From assembly GCA_020635495.1 (NCBI GenBank), contig JACJZQ010000004.1:157803-221802 (forward strand): 64,000 nucleotides of DNA, read 5' to 3'. Position numbers and translations under genes: made by a program. Origin of the DNA: Flavobacteriales bacterium (GTDB lineage: Bacteria > Bacteroidota > Bacteroidia > UBA10329). This document shows, in pieces, positions 10,020 to 19,792 of the stretch (positions within the stretch are counted from its first letter, which is position 1; each line of letters starts with the position of its first letter). Under the pieces are notes generated by a model, which saw only the letters and a program-made list of their open reading frames with translations, did not search any database and was not told the origin of the DNA.

Positions 10020-11270
10020 TCAGTTGTCAACCACTAGCCTAACTTCTTCAATTCGGGTACTTTCCATTTTGGTGATGGTGAACAGGAAATCACCTATCAT
10101 GATCTTTTCGTTAACCTCCGGTATGCTCTGATGATGTTCGAAAATGAACCCGCCCAGCGTTTCGTAGTCGTCAGATTCTGGCAACTTGAGGCCGTAATTC
10201 TGATTGATGTAATCGATGTCCAATCGGCCTGAGAATCGGTATTCCGAATCCGAGATTTTCTCATCTATCAGGTCCTCCTTGTCGTGTTCATCCTCGATAT
10301 CCCCAAATATCTCTTCCACAATATCTTCCACGGTTATCATTCCGGCCGTGCCTCCAAATTCATTCAGAACAACAGCCACGCTGCGGTGCTGCTGACCGAA
10401 CTGCTTCAAAAGATCTTTCACTTTAGTGCTTTCTGGAACCAGACTGATGGGACGAATGATATTCTTAATGGCTTTTGGTTTCTGAAAAAGCTCAAATGAG
10501 TGCACGTACCCGATGATGTTGTCAATATCGTCCCGGTAGATGAGAATCTTAGACAGCCCCGTGTCAATCAGTTTTTGCTTCAGGTCGTCAATATCATCTT
10601 CTATGGACATGGCAATGATCTCAACCCTAGGGATCATGCATTCTCGCACTTTGATCTCGCTGAAATTGAGCGCGTTTCTAAAGATCTGAATCTCGCTGTC
10701 AACATCCTCTTCTTCTTCTTTGGCTGTGAATTCGTTCACATACTCATCAAGGTCAGAACGTCCGAAGGTGAGTTGTTCCTCTGCCAACCTGATCTTGAAC
10801 AAGGAGGAAAGCACTTTCTGCGAGAAACGGTCTATGAGCCAAACCAGCGGATAGAGTAGGGTGTAAACAACCTTGGCCGGAATGGCAAAAAGATCCAGCA
10901 TTCTGTTAGGGTTAATGCGGAAAAACGCTTTAGGCAGAAACTCTGCAGTAACCAGAATGATAAGCGTAGAGATGATGGTCTGGATAACGAGGATGTATGA
11001 TTCTTGCGATGTGAAGTTTCGTATTCCAGGTTCCAGCAGTTTAGCCATGGTAATACCGTAGACAACCAGCGCAATGTTGTTTCCAACCAGCAAAGCACTG
11101 ATGAATTGCGAAGGCTTTTCTAAGAACTGCCCGATGATGGAAGCGGAGAGCGTTCCTTTCTTTCTGTCTACCTCAACCTTGAAACGGTTGGCAGAGACAA
11201 AGGCGATCTCCATGCCCGAGAAGAATGCCGACAGCAGCAAGCATACCGCTATGATAATTGTGTAGGTCAA
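10020..11270 (-). CDS. CNNM/CorC-type membrane protein with CBS pair (HlyC/CorC family)
   Basis: 416 aa inner-membrane protein. The N-terminal CNNM (DUF21) domain has three to four helices in residues 1-150 (FFSGMEIAFVSANRFKVE is the family signature). A CBS-domain pair spans about 200-320 (MIPRVEIIAMSIED, then VKDLLKQFGQQHRSVAVVLNEFGG), and a CorC_HlyC domain closes the chain (SGRLDIDYINQNYGL). Related proteins act in Mg or Co homeostasis; GldE of gliding bacteria is also in this family, but the usual ssb/gldD neighbours are absent. The likely start is TTG at 11270, overlapping the preceding stop in a TTGA arrangement. It is the last gene of the coaX operon. Confidence 0.85.
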   Translation of the reverse strand: MTYTIIIAVCLLLSAFFSGMEIAFVSANRFKVEVDRKKGTLSASIIGQFLEKPSQFISALLVGNNIALVVYGITMAKLLEPGIRNFTSQESYILVIQTIISTLIILVTAEFLPKAFFRINPNRMLDLFAIPAKVVYTLLYPLVWLIDRFSQKVLSSLFKIRLAEEQLTFGRSDLDEYVNEFTAKEEEEDVDSEIQIFRNALNFSEIKVRECMIPRVEIIAMSIEDDIDDLKQKLIDTGLSKILIYRDDIDNIIGYVHSFELFQKPKAIKNIIRPISLVPESTKVKDLLKQFGQQHRSVAVVLNEFGGTAGMITVEDIVEEIFGDIEDEHDKEDLIDEKISDSEYRFSGRLDIDYINQNYGLKLPESDDYETLGGFIFEHHQSIPEVNEKIMIGDFLFTITKMESTRIEEVRLVVDN

Positions 11271-11455
11271 CCTTTATTGTCTGATTGATTGTTCTCAGAT
11301 TCTTCAAATTTCTTGCGCTGTTTTCTACGGAAAGCGTAGAAAATGCCGGCAACAAGAGCACCTCCAAAGAACCATTTAGAGGAATCCCATCCGTCTTGAT
11401 TGAAATAATAAGACCCCATTACTATCGAGAATATCCCGATCAGTAACCAAGCCAT
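11267..11455 (-). CDS. Small two-helix membrane protein
   Basis: About 62 aa. The ATG at 11455 begins one base after the lptC stop and gives MAWLLIGIFSIVMG; a further upstream ATG at 11482 would overlap lptC by 26 bp. There are two short hydrophobic segments (WLLIGIFSIVMGSYYF, WFFGGALVAGIFYAF) and then a very basic patch (RRKQRKK) and an acidic tail. Function unknown. Its position between lptC and the CNNM gene and the overlapping joints argue that it is a real translated gene. Confidence 0.65.
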   Translation of the reverse strand: MAWLLIGIFSIVMGSYYFNQDGWDSSKWFFGGALVAGIFYAFRRKQRKKFEESENNQSDNKG

Positions 11456-11456
11456 T

Positions 11457-12014
11457 TCAAGAACCTTCAGTACTCTCAGCATCCTCTTTTAAATTGATTG
11501 TTCCCTTGATCTTTTTGATCCGGTATTTGGTAAAGTCTTGATTGGACTCGAATCCATGGCCGAAAATTACTTCATCTTCTGTAGTGATCTTCACAAATTC
11601 TTCTGTGTGAATCCGTTCCGTCTTCTCTTCCCAGATCAAGTGTTCCGTATTCAATGTTTCGCCTTCCTTATTCACTACAACCACATCTTCTTTGGCTTCC
11701 ATGATGTCAGTATTCTCATAGCTCACAGCATAGTTGGAGCGCAGTTCAGATTCTACTTGCCCCATGTTGTTGAAGAATCTTACATGCACGCCTTGCGTCA
11801 TTTCAAGGTATGGATTTTCGCCTAAGAAACGTTCCAGATGGTTGGCCTCTAAGATCACTTTCAGCATGGCAGAATCGGAATACACTATCTGAACACTGTC
11901 TGCTACCTCAACGGGTTTCAGTTCGTCTTCCATGATGGCTTCCACCTGTTGGAGGTCGTTAACGCATCCTGTGTTGATAAGCAATGCCCCAAAAAGAAAA
12001 AGGCAAAGACGCAC
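11457..12014 (-). CDS. lptC: LPS export protein LptC
   Basis: Periplasmic/inner-membrane component that passes LPS from LptBFG to LptA. The beta-jelly-roll region is recognisable (AMLKVILEANHLERF, YAVSYENTDIMEAKEDVVV, HTEEFVKITTEDEVIFG). In this lineage it appears as a lipoprotein: a GTG start at 12014 gives MRLCLFLFGALLINTGC with acylated Cys17. The frame is open to an ATG at 12101, which overlaps the preceding gene by 47 bp and gives an over-long N-terminus, so the start is uncertain. It belongs to the coaX operon, separate from lptE. Confidence 0.75.
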   Translation of the reverse strand: MRLCLFLFGALLINTGCVNDLQQVEAIMEDELKPVEVADSVQIVYSDSAMLKVILEANHLERFLGENPYLEMTQGVHVRFFNNMGQVESELRSNYAVSYENTDIMEAKEDVVVVNKEGETLNTEHLIWEEKTERIHTEEFVKITTEDEVIFGHGFESNQDFTKYRIKKIKGTINLKEDAESTEGS

Positions 12015-12054
12015 GTGCGTCCTTACCTTTTTGAATGTGATGTTATGCAGATAA

Positions 12055-13392
12055 TCAGTCAGCAAAAACAGCAGTTGTTTCAACTCCGATCCAACCTCCA
12101 ACGGTTACTTTATCTCCCTTCTTTACGTTGATGAAGAAACAGTCTTTTGCAATTGGATAGTACTTAGAAACGGAGGCCAATTTCTTGTTGGCAGCTTCAG
12201 AACTAGAAGAATCCACACTCTTTGCTTTGTTGTACATGTCTGTAGCAGCCCAGAAACCATACTTCTTAGAGCAGGCATCTTCTCCGCAGCTGTTGGAGGT
12301 ACTCATGTAAAGGTCACCGATGTATATGTATGGCTCTCCCCAACCTGACTTCAGACCAGCAGCTTCCTGTGCTTTGGCTCTTGCAGAACTGTATTTGTTG
12401 TCTGAACCATACAACTTGGCCAATCTCAACAGCTTTTCTGCCTTGGCATCATTGTCTGTTTCAGAGGCAATAGACTCTTCCAAGAACTTCGTGGCCTGTG
12501 CTGAATTTCCCTTTTTAGCATGGCCTTCGTAAAGGTTATAAGCCGCAACAGTCGATGGATTCAACTTGTAAAGTTTTTCAGAGGCATCAAGATAGAAATC
12601 GCTGTTCAGCCAGTCTCTTTTTACCATCATAGAAGTAACCTTTTCAAGCAACGCGGCATCATTCGGTGCAGCATCAACTTTAGGCTTCATGAGCTCGATG
12701 TACTGATCTTCTTTGGCGATACGCTCAAAGTTCTGATCAACCACTTCCTGAGCCTTATCGATCTTGCTCAACTCTTTCTCATCTGTTGTCTTTTTACGCT
12801 GGTGCTCCAGAGCTGTAGCGATCTTGTCATACAGATCGTACAATTCATCCATTTCCATCTGCTTGTCAACCAATCTTCTCATGGCAGCCATGTACAATCG
12901 CATCAACACATAAGGGTCAGTGTCTAGTTTGTCCACATTAAACGCCTCATTCAGTGTGTTGTAGGGTTTGGTGTAATCATCTCCAGCATATTCATACTGG
13001 TCCATACCTTTTCTACCGATAGAATAGCCTTTGTCGGCTGGGTAAAGCTCTGCACGCTTATCGTAGATCATATATAAGGTGTCCAAGTATGCATTTCGCA
13101 TTTCCAGATTGTCTTTGTATTTCTCAATCTGAAACTCAATGATCTTCGGGCCATTGATAACGATGTTCTTGGTTGCCTCTGGGCAGTTTGCGAAGGCCCA
13201 TCTCCATCCTAGAATGGCATCTGCGTAATTGTCTTGCTTGTAGTATTCTCGGTAAAGCGAGATGCTCTCTTTGCACTTGTCTGGGTCAGAACCGAACTTT
13301 TCGTCTTGCGCCATGGCGCCAGTGCTGACCATTAACAGTTGTACAAGTACAAGCATTGTGATGTTGGTAAGTGTAGAACTGAGTTGTTTCAT
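12055..13392 (-). CDS. Exported TPR-repeat protein
   Basis: 445 aa with a signal peptide (MKQLSSTLTNITM, hydrophobic core, cleavage after AMA). The start at 13392 lies 2 bp after the outer-membrane gene stop; the longer frame would overlap that gene. The body is helical with several TPR-like units (for example YREYYKQDNYADAILGWRWA, AKLYGSDNKYSSARAKAQEA). Two Cys pairs are visible, including SNSCGEDACSKKYG near the C-terminus. Likely periplasmic. It always appears to be a Bacteroidota protein, but I know no function. The neighbours suggest outer-membrane assembly, which is only inference. Confidence 0.75.
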   Translation of the reverse strand: MKQLSSTLTNITMLVLVQLLMVSTGAMAQDEKFGSDPDKCKESISLYREYYKQDNYADAILGWRWAFANCPEATKNIVINGPKIIEFQIEKYKDNLEMRNAYLDTLYMIYDKRAELYPADKGYSIGRKGMDQYEYAGDDYTKPYNTLNEAFNVDKLDTDPYVLMRLYMAAMRRLVDKQMEMDELYDLYDKIATALEHQRKKTTDEKELSKIDKAQEVVDQNFERIAKEDQYIELMKPKVDAAPNDAALLEKVTSMMVKRDWLNSDFYLDASEKLYKLNPSTVAAYNLYEGHAKKGNSAQATKFLEESIASETDNDAKAEKLLRLAKLYGSDNKYSSARAKAQEAAGLKSGWGEPYIYIGDLYMSTSNSCGEDACSKKYGFWAATDMYNKAKSVDSSSSEAANKKLASVSKYYPIAKDCFFINVKKGDKVTVGGWIGVETTAVFAD

Positions 13393-13394
13393 CT

Positions 13395-14894
13395 TTAATC
13401 GTATTTGCGTTTTATGAACCATTTATCGTTTAGTGTAAAGCCTAATTTGAAATTCCAGTAGTTCTCCAACAGTAGCGAGCGGTCTGTTGTTCCTCGCTGT
13501 CCCCATTCAACCGCAAAATTTATCATGCTCTGAATGAATTGGTTGTTACCGGGCAATCTATTTCGTCTCAACGGGAAGCCAAAACCAAGAGTTATGCCAT
13601 AATCTGGTAATTGGGTTCCATTGACCTGATATTGGGTCATGGAATAGTAGCCTCCTATCCGATATTGCATCTTTCCGAAGTATGACCAGAACCCACGTGC
13701 AGTGTATGGTACGGATGGCCTGAATTCAATCCCAACGGCAGTTCTCCAGGCATCGGTAAGCGAGTCGTTCTTGCCATCCACATCTTTATAACCGCTCCAC
13801 AATTCTTGAGCGTGCTCCGCACCAAAAACCCATTTTTCGCCAACTCGCCAAGTAAGTCCAATACCAAATTTCCAAGGCATGGTAATGTGGCCTCCCTTTA
13901 TCTCACGCAGCAGAATAGTGTCTCTAATAATGTCTTCTCCGAATGAAGAAAGTGTGTAAGTACGACCGAATACAGTACTGTTTGCCCTAACATTCATCGG
14001 GTGGGCAAATGTTGCTCCAATATCGAAAACGTGGTGGGTCTTTCTGATCTTGACGCTTCCATCTTTACTGCGTTTTGGAACACCGTCTTTTGTTCTCAAT
14101 GTATCGTCCTTCAACTCAAAAGAATACTGCAATCCATAGTCGGTGTAAAAGCCTCCAACATCTGTAAATCGTTCTGATTTGACATTGAAGTAATTCTCAG
14201 GGTCGATCTCCAAACGTTGAATTCTGTTCAATTTCCCAAACAGATAAGAGGCATTCATACCAATGGAGAAGTTCTTGAAAGGAGAAAGTCCGATGCCCAC
14301 AAAGAATTGGTTCACGCCACCGTCTCCTTGAAATAGGTAAGAGTAGTTGACTGTGTCTGTTCCGAACACGCTGGTTTTAGAATCGCTGGCTGAATAGTTG
14401 ATGCTGCTGAACTCCCGAAGTCCGAAAGCACCGCCCCAGAAAACACGCTTTTTGATGGCACGCAGCCTTTCCTCACCTTCCAGAGTTTCATAAAGCGAGT
14501 CTCGATCAGACTTTACTCGGACACGAAGAATCGGGAAACCGAATGCGAAGTAGGAGAGATTTGCCTTGGTTACATTCTGCTTCTGCGTAGCTGTAGAAAT
14601 GGTGGCATAGTTTCCGTAGACACCAATATCAAAGGCCGTAAAACCAAGCGATGTGTAAGAAGCCGGGTTCTTGAAATTGACCAGATATGGAATACTGTCC
14701 TCTCGCATGGCTATGCTCAAGTTTCCAATTCCTGCAGATCTAACGTTAACTCCGTTGTTCAAATTGCCTAGCCCATATCTCGCATACGGAGAATTGTTGG
14801 CGGGCTGGGCCATTGAAAAAAATGCCCACCCGCTTAAGAGGATGAACATTATAAGTGTGATTGGCTTATTCAGCGTTGTGTAGGTAAATTTCAT
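13395..14894 (-). CDS. Outer-membrane beta-barrel protein, FadL/PorV-like in pattern
   Basis: 499 aa. Signal peptide: basic-polar start MKFTYTTLNK, a hydrophobic stretch, then FSMAQ. The mature protein is built of alternating amphipathic strands with many aromatic residues. An early NNSPYARYGLGNL and NPASYTSLGFTAFDIGVYGN recall the Bacteroidota NPA-containing outer-membrane barrels. The chain ends NFKLGFTLNDKWFIKRKYD, plausible final strands. The start at 14894 overlaps the coaX 3' end by 29 bp; a later Met would lose the charged n-region. Substrate unknown. Whether it is FadL-like transport or a structural barrel cannot be decided here. Confidence 0.7.
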   Translation of the reverse strand: MKFTYTTLNKPITLIMFILLSGWAFFSMAQPANNSPYARYGLGNLNNGVNVRSAGIGNLSIAMREDSIPYLVNFKNPASYTSLGFTAFDIGVYGNYATISTATQKQNVTKANLSYFAFGFPILRVRVKSDRDSLYETLEGEERLRAIKKRVFWGGAFGLREFSSINYSASDSKTSVFGTDTVNYSYLFQGDGGVNQFFVGIGLSPFKNFSIGMNASYLFGKLNRIQRLEIDPENYFNVKSERFTDVGGFYTDYGLQYSFELKDDTLRTKDGVPKRSKDGSVKIRKTHHVFDIGATFAHPMNVRANSTVFGRTYTLSSFGEDIIRDTILLREIKGGHITMPWKFGIGLTWRVGEKWVFGAEHAQELWSGYKDVDGKNDSLTDAWRTAVGIEFRPSVPYTARGFWSYFGKMQYRIGGYYSMTQYQVNGTQLPDYGITLGFGFPLRRNRLPGNNQFIQSMINFAVEWGQRGTTDRSLLLENYWNFKLGFTLNDKWFIKRKYD

Positions 14895-15585
14895 TTATGC
14901 CTCGTAGCACGAGCAAAAGGTCTGCAAAGATGTGAGTTTTGAGGTCATTTACAAAAAAGGGTAGATCACCGCCCGTACCTATTGTTTTGGTGCCGGGGTG
15001 TAACGTCTCCATAGTGTTGATCATTGCCTGAATTTCAAACAAGATTCCTTGTTGTACTCCAAGCCGCAGAGCTTCTGTTGTAGACTTGCCAATTGGGCCA
15101 GCGGTTTTGGCCGGTTTAAGTGCTGGTAGTTTAGATGTGTAATTGTTCAGGGCAGAGTAACGCATTTGCATTCCTGGCGAGATATTGCCGCCTTCGTAAA
15201 CGCCATTCTGTGTTACGAACTCATATTTAACGCAAGTACCTATATCTATTACCAGCACCGGATGCTGTGGAAATAGACTCTTGGCACCAATAGCGGCACA
15301 TAACCTGTCCATACCTAAAGTTTGTGGTGTGCCATAATTGTTCTTTAACGGAACACGTGTTTGAGAATCTATCATCAACACGTTATGGTCTTCAAAAAAG
15401 TGGATGATATTTTCTGACAGTTTCACCACTGATGAGACAGAAATGGCATCGAACTGATGATAATCCATGACGGCTTTGATGGGATTGAGATCCAATTCCG
15501 GAACCATTCCAGACTCCAGAGCGTCCCTTCCGCTGAAGCGGGCCCATTTAATTCTGGAGTTCCCTATGTCTATGGCCAAATGCAT
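14866..15585 (-). CDS. coaX: Type III pantothenate kinase
   Basis: First enzyme of coenzyme A synthesis, phosphorylating pantothenate. It is an ASKHA-fold protein of 239 aa. The N-terminal phosphate loop AIDIGNSRIKWARF, the second Asp motif VIDIGTCVKYEF and the family signature GGNISPGMQMRY are all present, followed by a GTGGD motif. The ATG at 15585 is chosen because the longer frame (TTG at 15594) begins inside a -7 promoter box at 15592-15599; this makes a nearly leaderless mRNA. It leads the six-gene minus-strand operon down to 10020. Confidence 0.92.
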   Translation of the reverse strand: MHLAIDIGNSRIKWARFSGRDALESGMVPELDLNPIKAVMDYHQFDAISVSSVVKLSENIIHFFEDHNVLMIDSQTRVPLKNNYGTPQTLGMDRLCAAIGAKSLFPQHPVLVIDIGTCVKYEFVTQNGVYEGGNISPGMQMRYSALNNYTSKLPALKPAKTAGPIGKSTTEALRLGVQQGILFEIQAMINTMETLHPGTKTIGTGGDLPFFVNDLKTHIFADLLLVLRGINEIYLHNAE

Positions 15586-15591
15586 CAATTT

Positions 15592-15599
15592 CAAAAGTA
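15592..15599 (-). promoter_or_regulatory. -7 promoter box for the coaX operon
   Basis: The minus strand reads TACTTTTG, a full match to the Bacteroidota TAnnTTTG element, 6 nt before the coaX ATG. A TTG lies 16 nt upstream (15618-15616), slightly shorter than the usual spacing. It fixes the coaX start at 15585. Confidence 0.5.
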
Positions 15600-15631
15600 G
15601 AAGTTATGCCTATTCCAATTCGAAATATTTT

Positions 15632-15639
15632 TACATTTG
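15632..15639 (+). promoter_or_regulatory. -7 promoter box for tRNA-Phe
   Basis: TACATTTG matches TAnnTTTG and lies 15 bp before the mature tRNA 5' end. No clear TTG -33 element is seen at normal spacing. It shares a short divergent intergenic region with the coaX promoter. Confidence 0.4.
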
Positions 15640-15654
15640 CAGCCCTCAAAACGA

Positions 15655-15730
<76 letters not shown>

Positions 15731-15758
15731 GAAAGCCCACCAAACGGTGGGCTTTCTT
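15731..15758 (+). terminator. Terminator after tRNA-Phe
   Basis: An 11-bp stem (GAAAGCCCACC with GGTGGGCTTTC), a four-base loop and a short T-rich tail, starting at the base after the CCA end. Confidence 0.85.
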
Positions 15759-15785
15759 ATTCTTAAATAAGGGTAAATTAGCCCT

Positions 15786-18700
15786 GTGAGTAAGAAGATC
15801 GATTCTGATACGGCCATTGACATTGCAGAAGAACTGCATGCAAGCAGGAAATTTCTGAGGTCGGTTTTCGACAGCATTCCCGGTATGATATACGTTCATG
15901 ACCTTGAGAACGATGTCAACCTGTACAGATCATGGTCATTGAAACGGGTATTGGGTTATCCAGAATCCAGACTACTGAACAGTGGTAAGGGAATAAGAAG
16001 TCTGGTGCATCAAGACGATGCTCTGGAGTTTAAACAGGCCGCTGCCAATCTTCAAAAAGCGGAAGACAATGAATGTGTGCGGTTTACGTACCGCATGCGC
16101 CACAAGAATGGTTCTTGGGTCTGGTTCAGGAGCGAAGAATATGTGTTTGAGCGTAATTCCGATGGCAAGCCAATAAAGTGTTTGGGTTATGCCACAGACC
16201 TGACTTCTACTGTAGAACAACAGCAGCAACTTAACGACATCAACAAGTTGAACGAGCTGCTTTTAAGTGCGGCTCAAATTCTTTCGCGGCCGGATACGGC
16301 CCCAGTTCAAACGCTGCAAGACCTGGCAGAAGTGCTCTCCAAACACTTTAAGGCCGTTTGTGACATTTCAGTTCTCGACTCAAGGTCTAATGTTATTGTA
16401 CCACAGGCACTTTATCATGAAGACAATGAGATACGGGAGATCATTGCCAGACTATTTGCAAGTAAGGAGGTAATGAAAGGCCAAGGATTGGTTGGTAAGG
16501 TCATTGATTCTGGCAAAGAGGTAGTCATTGAAAAGGTGCCCGATTCAATGAAGCACGGACCTGCAAGTGTTGATGAGCGCATCATTCCAGAGTCATTGAT
16601 ATACTTCCCGCTCAACGGTTCAAAATCCATTCTAGGGTCCTTGAACCTATCAAGACTCAAAGGTCAAAGACCCTTTTCTCCTGATGAGATAGACCAGATT
16701 AGAAGGATGGGAGAATACCTCTCTCTCTTCATTGAAAACGTTCTTCTCAGGGAAGAGCAGAAAGAGGTTGCGCAAATAAAAGCCGAAGCTGAAAGAACTC
16801 TAGCAGAGGAAAAACGGTGGGCAGAATTCAAACTTGAGACCTCATCACTTTTGGCCAATGTAGATCTTGACCTCCATGTTATTCTACAGCAACTTTGTGA
16901 GCGCATTACCGAATATTTTGATGTGGTTTCTGATGTGCAGCTACTTGATGAATCCAGGGGAATGATCGAGCTCGTTGCCCTGCATCATTATGATAGGAAA
17001 GTGAAAGCGGCCATAGAGCAAACCCTGGCCAAAAGAGAGTTGGCTATTGGACAAGGAATGGTGGGTGGTGTTGTGCAAACGGGAAATGAGTTTTTTGTAG
17101 ACAAATTGCCTCCAAATCTGGCAGAAAAGTCCAAGAAGGAAGGGGTGAATCCGCTCATCATTCCTTGTTCATTCGCATATCTGCCGCTCAAGTTCAACAA
17201 CAGGGTTTTAGGAACCTTGGACCTGACAAGGTTGTCTGAACAGCAACCTATAAGTGAAAACGAACTGAGCCAGATGCGTGACCTTGCCGAGCATGCTGCC
17301 AAATTCATAGAGAACAGACTTTTGCAAATAGCTCAGGAAAAGGAGATCAACCTCAGAAAAAGGGCGGAGCAAAAGCTGGCGCGTAGCGGCAGAATGTTGG
17401 AGCGCATGGAGGCGGAAACGCGGGCCATGCTCAATGCTATACCTATTTACATCTCGAGGATTTCAAAGGATCTGAGATACATGTTCATGAATGATTTCTA
17501 TCACAGCATGAACATTGACCCTAGAAGCATGGAGGGCCGTTTTTTGACCGATGTATTGGGTACCCAAGGAGTGGAAAAGTTACAGCCGTATTTTGATCGG
17601 GCCTTGGCCGGAGAATTGGTCAACTATGAACATGATGGGGTTATGGCCGATGGCAAGCACCATTATTTCACGGTTGCTTTGGCTCCAGACTATGGAGAGT
17701 CTGGCGAGGTGGTTGGCTTTTACTCCTGCGCCACCGATGTTACGGAAAAGGTATTGGCAGAACTGGAAAGTCAATTAACGCAAGACCGTTTCGAAACCCT
17801 GTCTCTCAACTCGGGAGATGCTTTCTTCTTTCATGATCAGGAACAAAATATCATGGATGTAAACCAAGTGGCAACGGAAATGCTTGGTTACACAAGAGAA
17901 GAGCTCCTCTCCATGAGGGCAGAACAGATAGATCCCAGATGGAACGGGGAAGCCTATCAGAAATATTTGAACAAGGTTAAACTCAACGACCCTCAAACCT
18001 TTGAGACCGAAATCATCACTAAGTCAGGAGAATCAATTCCTGTTGAGGTCAGATTTGTAAAAAGAGAAGAGGGAGGCAGGATTTACATCCAATCTCTTCT
18101 CAGAGATAGAACCGAAAAGCGCAGGCAGGAAGAGCTTTTACAACAGTCTGAAGAAAGACTCAGATTGATTTTCGAAAATGTAGAGGACTTTATTGCCACC
18201 GTGGATGCAAATGGGGTGTTTGAGTCTATCAACAAAACCGGCCAAGGCATGAGGCAGGAAGATGTGGTTGGGGTTTCCACTATCTACGACTATTACGATA
18301 ATGAAGAACAACTTAAGGAACTCAAAGTCAATTTTGAGAGGCTAAAGACTGCTGGAAGGTCTTTTGAACTGGAGGATACGTTCACGGCAGATGATAGATC
18401 CACAATTACCTATAACAGGAGGTACATCCCTATCATGCTCGATGGAAAGTTTCTCAGATGTCTGCTCATCATTCGGGATGTGACCGCAGAGAGAAACAGA
18501 GAACGGTCTGTGATGCAAGCGGTGCTAAAGGGTCAAGAACAGGAACGAAAACGCCTAGGGGCAGAGCTTCATGATGGTATTGGGCAGGTACTTTCGGCCA
18601 TTGCTTTGCAGGTTTCAAGAGCCAAAGAGTCTGCAGAAATGAGCCGATTTGAAGGAATGATGTCTGAGCTTTCCAATCTGAAGGATAACCTGCATGCTGC

Positions 18701-19145
18701 AATAAAGGAAGTAAGAAACATCTCTCACGATCTGATGCCAGACGTGCTTGAAAGTTTTGGTCTGCAAGAAGCCATAAAGCAGACCTGTAATAACCTTAAA
18801 GACAGGGCCGGAATCGATGTGACATTTGCTCATTTCGATCTGGAAGAAAGATACGATCCAGCTGTAGAGTTGAACCTGTTCAGAATTGCTCAGGAGCTAC
18901 TAAATAATATTCACAAGCACGCAAGGTGCGCCAAAGTGCACGTAAGTCTTATTGACCACGGAGACCTCATTAGTCTCACCGTAGAAGATGACGGAGTAGG
19001 ATTTGACTCTAAGAATGAGTGGAGTGGAATCGGGTTGAGGAACATTAGGTCCAGAGTGAATATGATGCAAGGAGAATTGGACATAGAGAGTTCAGAAAAT
19101 TCAGGTACTCTTATTAATATTGAAATACCAAAGAACACCCAATGA
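15786..19145 (+). CDS. Multi-PAS/GAF hybrid-input histidine kinase (HisKA_3 type)
   Basis: 1119 aa soluble kinase without transmembrane helices. Domain order by eye: PAS (about 20-140), GAF (150-320, GQGLVGKVIDSGKEVVIEKV), GAF (345-520, GQGMVGGVVQTGNEFFVDKL), PAS (540-660), PAS (665-785), PAS (790-910), dimerisation/HisKA_3 (about 915-985) with phospho-His in ELHDGIGQVLSAIALQ, and HATPase (1010-1115, N-box LLNNIHKHA, G-box VEDDGVGFD). The two GAF domains are similar enough to look like an internal duplication. The start is GTG at 15786. The stop overlaps the NarL-type regulator ATG by 4 bp, so that regulator is its partner. Ligands of the sensor domains are unknown; soluble or membrane-permeant signals are likely. 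Confidence 0.9.
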   Translation: MSKKIDSDTAIDIAEELHASRKFLRSVFDSIPGMIYVHDLENDVNLYRSWSLKRVLGYPESRLLNSGKGIRSLVHQDDALEFKQAAANLQKAEDNECVRFTYRMRHKNGSWVWFRSEEYVFERNSDGKPIKCLGYATDLTSTVEQQQQLNDINKLNELLLSAAQILSRPDTAPVQTLQDLAEVLSKHFKAVCDISVLDSRSNVIVPQALYHEDNEIREIIARLFASKEVMKGQGLVGKVIDSGKEVVIEKVPDSMKHGPASVDERIIPESLIYFPLNGSKSILGSLNLSRLKGQRPFSPDEIDQIRRMGEYLSLFIENVLLREEQKEVAQIKAEAERTLAEEKRWAEFKLETSSLLANVDLDLHVILQQLCERITEYFDVVSDVQLLDESRGMIELVALHHYDRKVKAAIEQTLAKRELAIGQGMVGGVVQTGNEFFVDKLPPNLAEKSKKEGVNPLIIPCSFAYLPLKFNNRVLGTLDLTRLSEQQPISENELSQMRDLAEHAAKFIENRLLQIAQEKEINLRKRAEQKLARSGRMLERMEAETRAMLNAIPIYISRISKDLRYMFMNDFYHSMNIDPRSMEGRFLTDVLGTQGVEKLQPYFDRALAGELVNYEHDGVMADGKHHYFTVALAPDYGESGEVVGFYSCATDVTEKVLAELESQLTQDRFETLSLNSGDAFFFHDQEQNIMDVNQVATEMLGYTREELLSMRAEQIDPRWNGEAYQKYLNKVKLNDPQTFETEIITKSGESIPVEVRFVKREEGGRIYIQSLLRDRTEKRRQEELLQQSEERLRLIFENVEDFIATVDANGVFESINKTGQGMRQEDVVGVSTIYDYYDNEEQLKELKVNFERLKTAGRSFELEDTFTADDRSTITYNRRYIPIMLDGKFLRCLLIIRDVTAERNRERSVMQAVLKGQEQERKRLGAELHDGIGQVLSAIALQVSRAKESAEMSRFEGMMSELSNLKDNLHAAIKEVRNISHDLMPDVLESFGLQEAIKQTCNNLKDRAGIDVTFAHFDLEERYDPAVELNLFRIAQELLNNIHKHARCAKVHVSLIDHGDLISLTVEDDGVGFDSKNEWSGIGLRNIRSRVNMMQGELDIESSENSGTLINIEIPKNTQ

Positions 19146-19792
19146 ATAAAGTAAAGCTGTTAGTAGTTGATGACCATCCCATGCTTCGCGGAGGTATTGT
19201 TTCTCTGTTCAATAGCACCGATTCCATTGAAGTAATTCACGAAGCGGCAAATGGAGAACAGGCCATTTCATGTATAGAAAGGCAAAAGCCGGATGTGGTA
19301 CTCATGGACATCAATATGGATGGAAAATTGGATGTGCATACAACGGAAGAGATCAAAAGTCGTTGGCCAGATATAAAGGTATTGGCGTTTTCCATGCACG
19401 AGGAAGTCCAGGTTATAAGAAGAATGCTCAAAGCCGGAGCATCCGGATACATTCTAAAGAATGCTTCGCACCATGAGTTGGTGAAGGCCATTGAAGCAGT
19501 TGTTCGTGGCGAGAGTTATTATGGTCAGGAAGTGTTGGATATAATGACCCAATCGATCACTTCTGATGGAGACGATCTGCACGATGATGTAGTTCTAAGC
19601 TCAAGAGAAAAGGAAGTACTTCACTTTGTGGCCAAGGAATACACCAATCAAGAAATAGCTGATGAGATAGACATCAGTTTGAGAACAGTAGAAACCCACA
19701 AGCGTAATCTCATCAAAAAATTAAGGGTCAAAAATGTAGTTGGACTGGTGAGATTTGCGCTGGAGCAAGGCCCATTGCTTGATCTGAAATAA
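19142..19792 (+). CDS. NarL/FixJ-family response regulator
   Basis: 216 aa. Receiver domain: VVDDHPMLRGG acidic pocket, phospho-Asp in VVLMDINMDG, Ser in LAFSMHE and Lys in YILKNAS. The C-terminal LuxR-type helix-turn-helix (about 150-210) has LSSREKEVLHFVAKEYTNQE and the recognition helix region DISLRTVETHKRN. ATGA overlap with the kinase upstream and a one-base overlap with the kinase downstream put it in the middle of a three-gene unit. Target genes unknown. Confidence 0.93.
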   Translation: MNKVKLLVVDDHPMLRGGIVSLFNSTDSIEVIHEAANGEQAISCIERQKPDVVLMDINMDGKLDVHTTEEIKSRWPDIKVLAFSMHEEVQVIRRMLKAGASGYILKNASHHELVKAIEAVVRGESYYGQEVLDIMTQSITSDGDDLHDDVVLSSREKEVLHFVAKEYTNQEIADEIDISLRTVETHKRNLIKKLRVKNVVGLVRFALEQGPLLDLK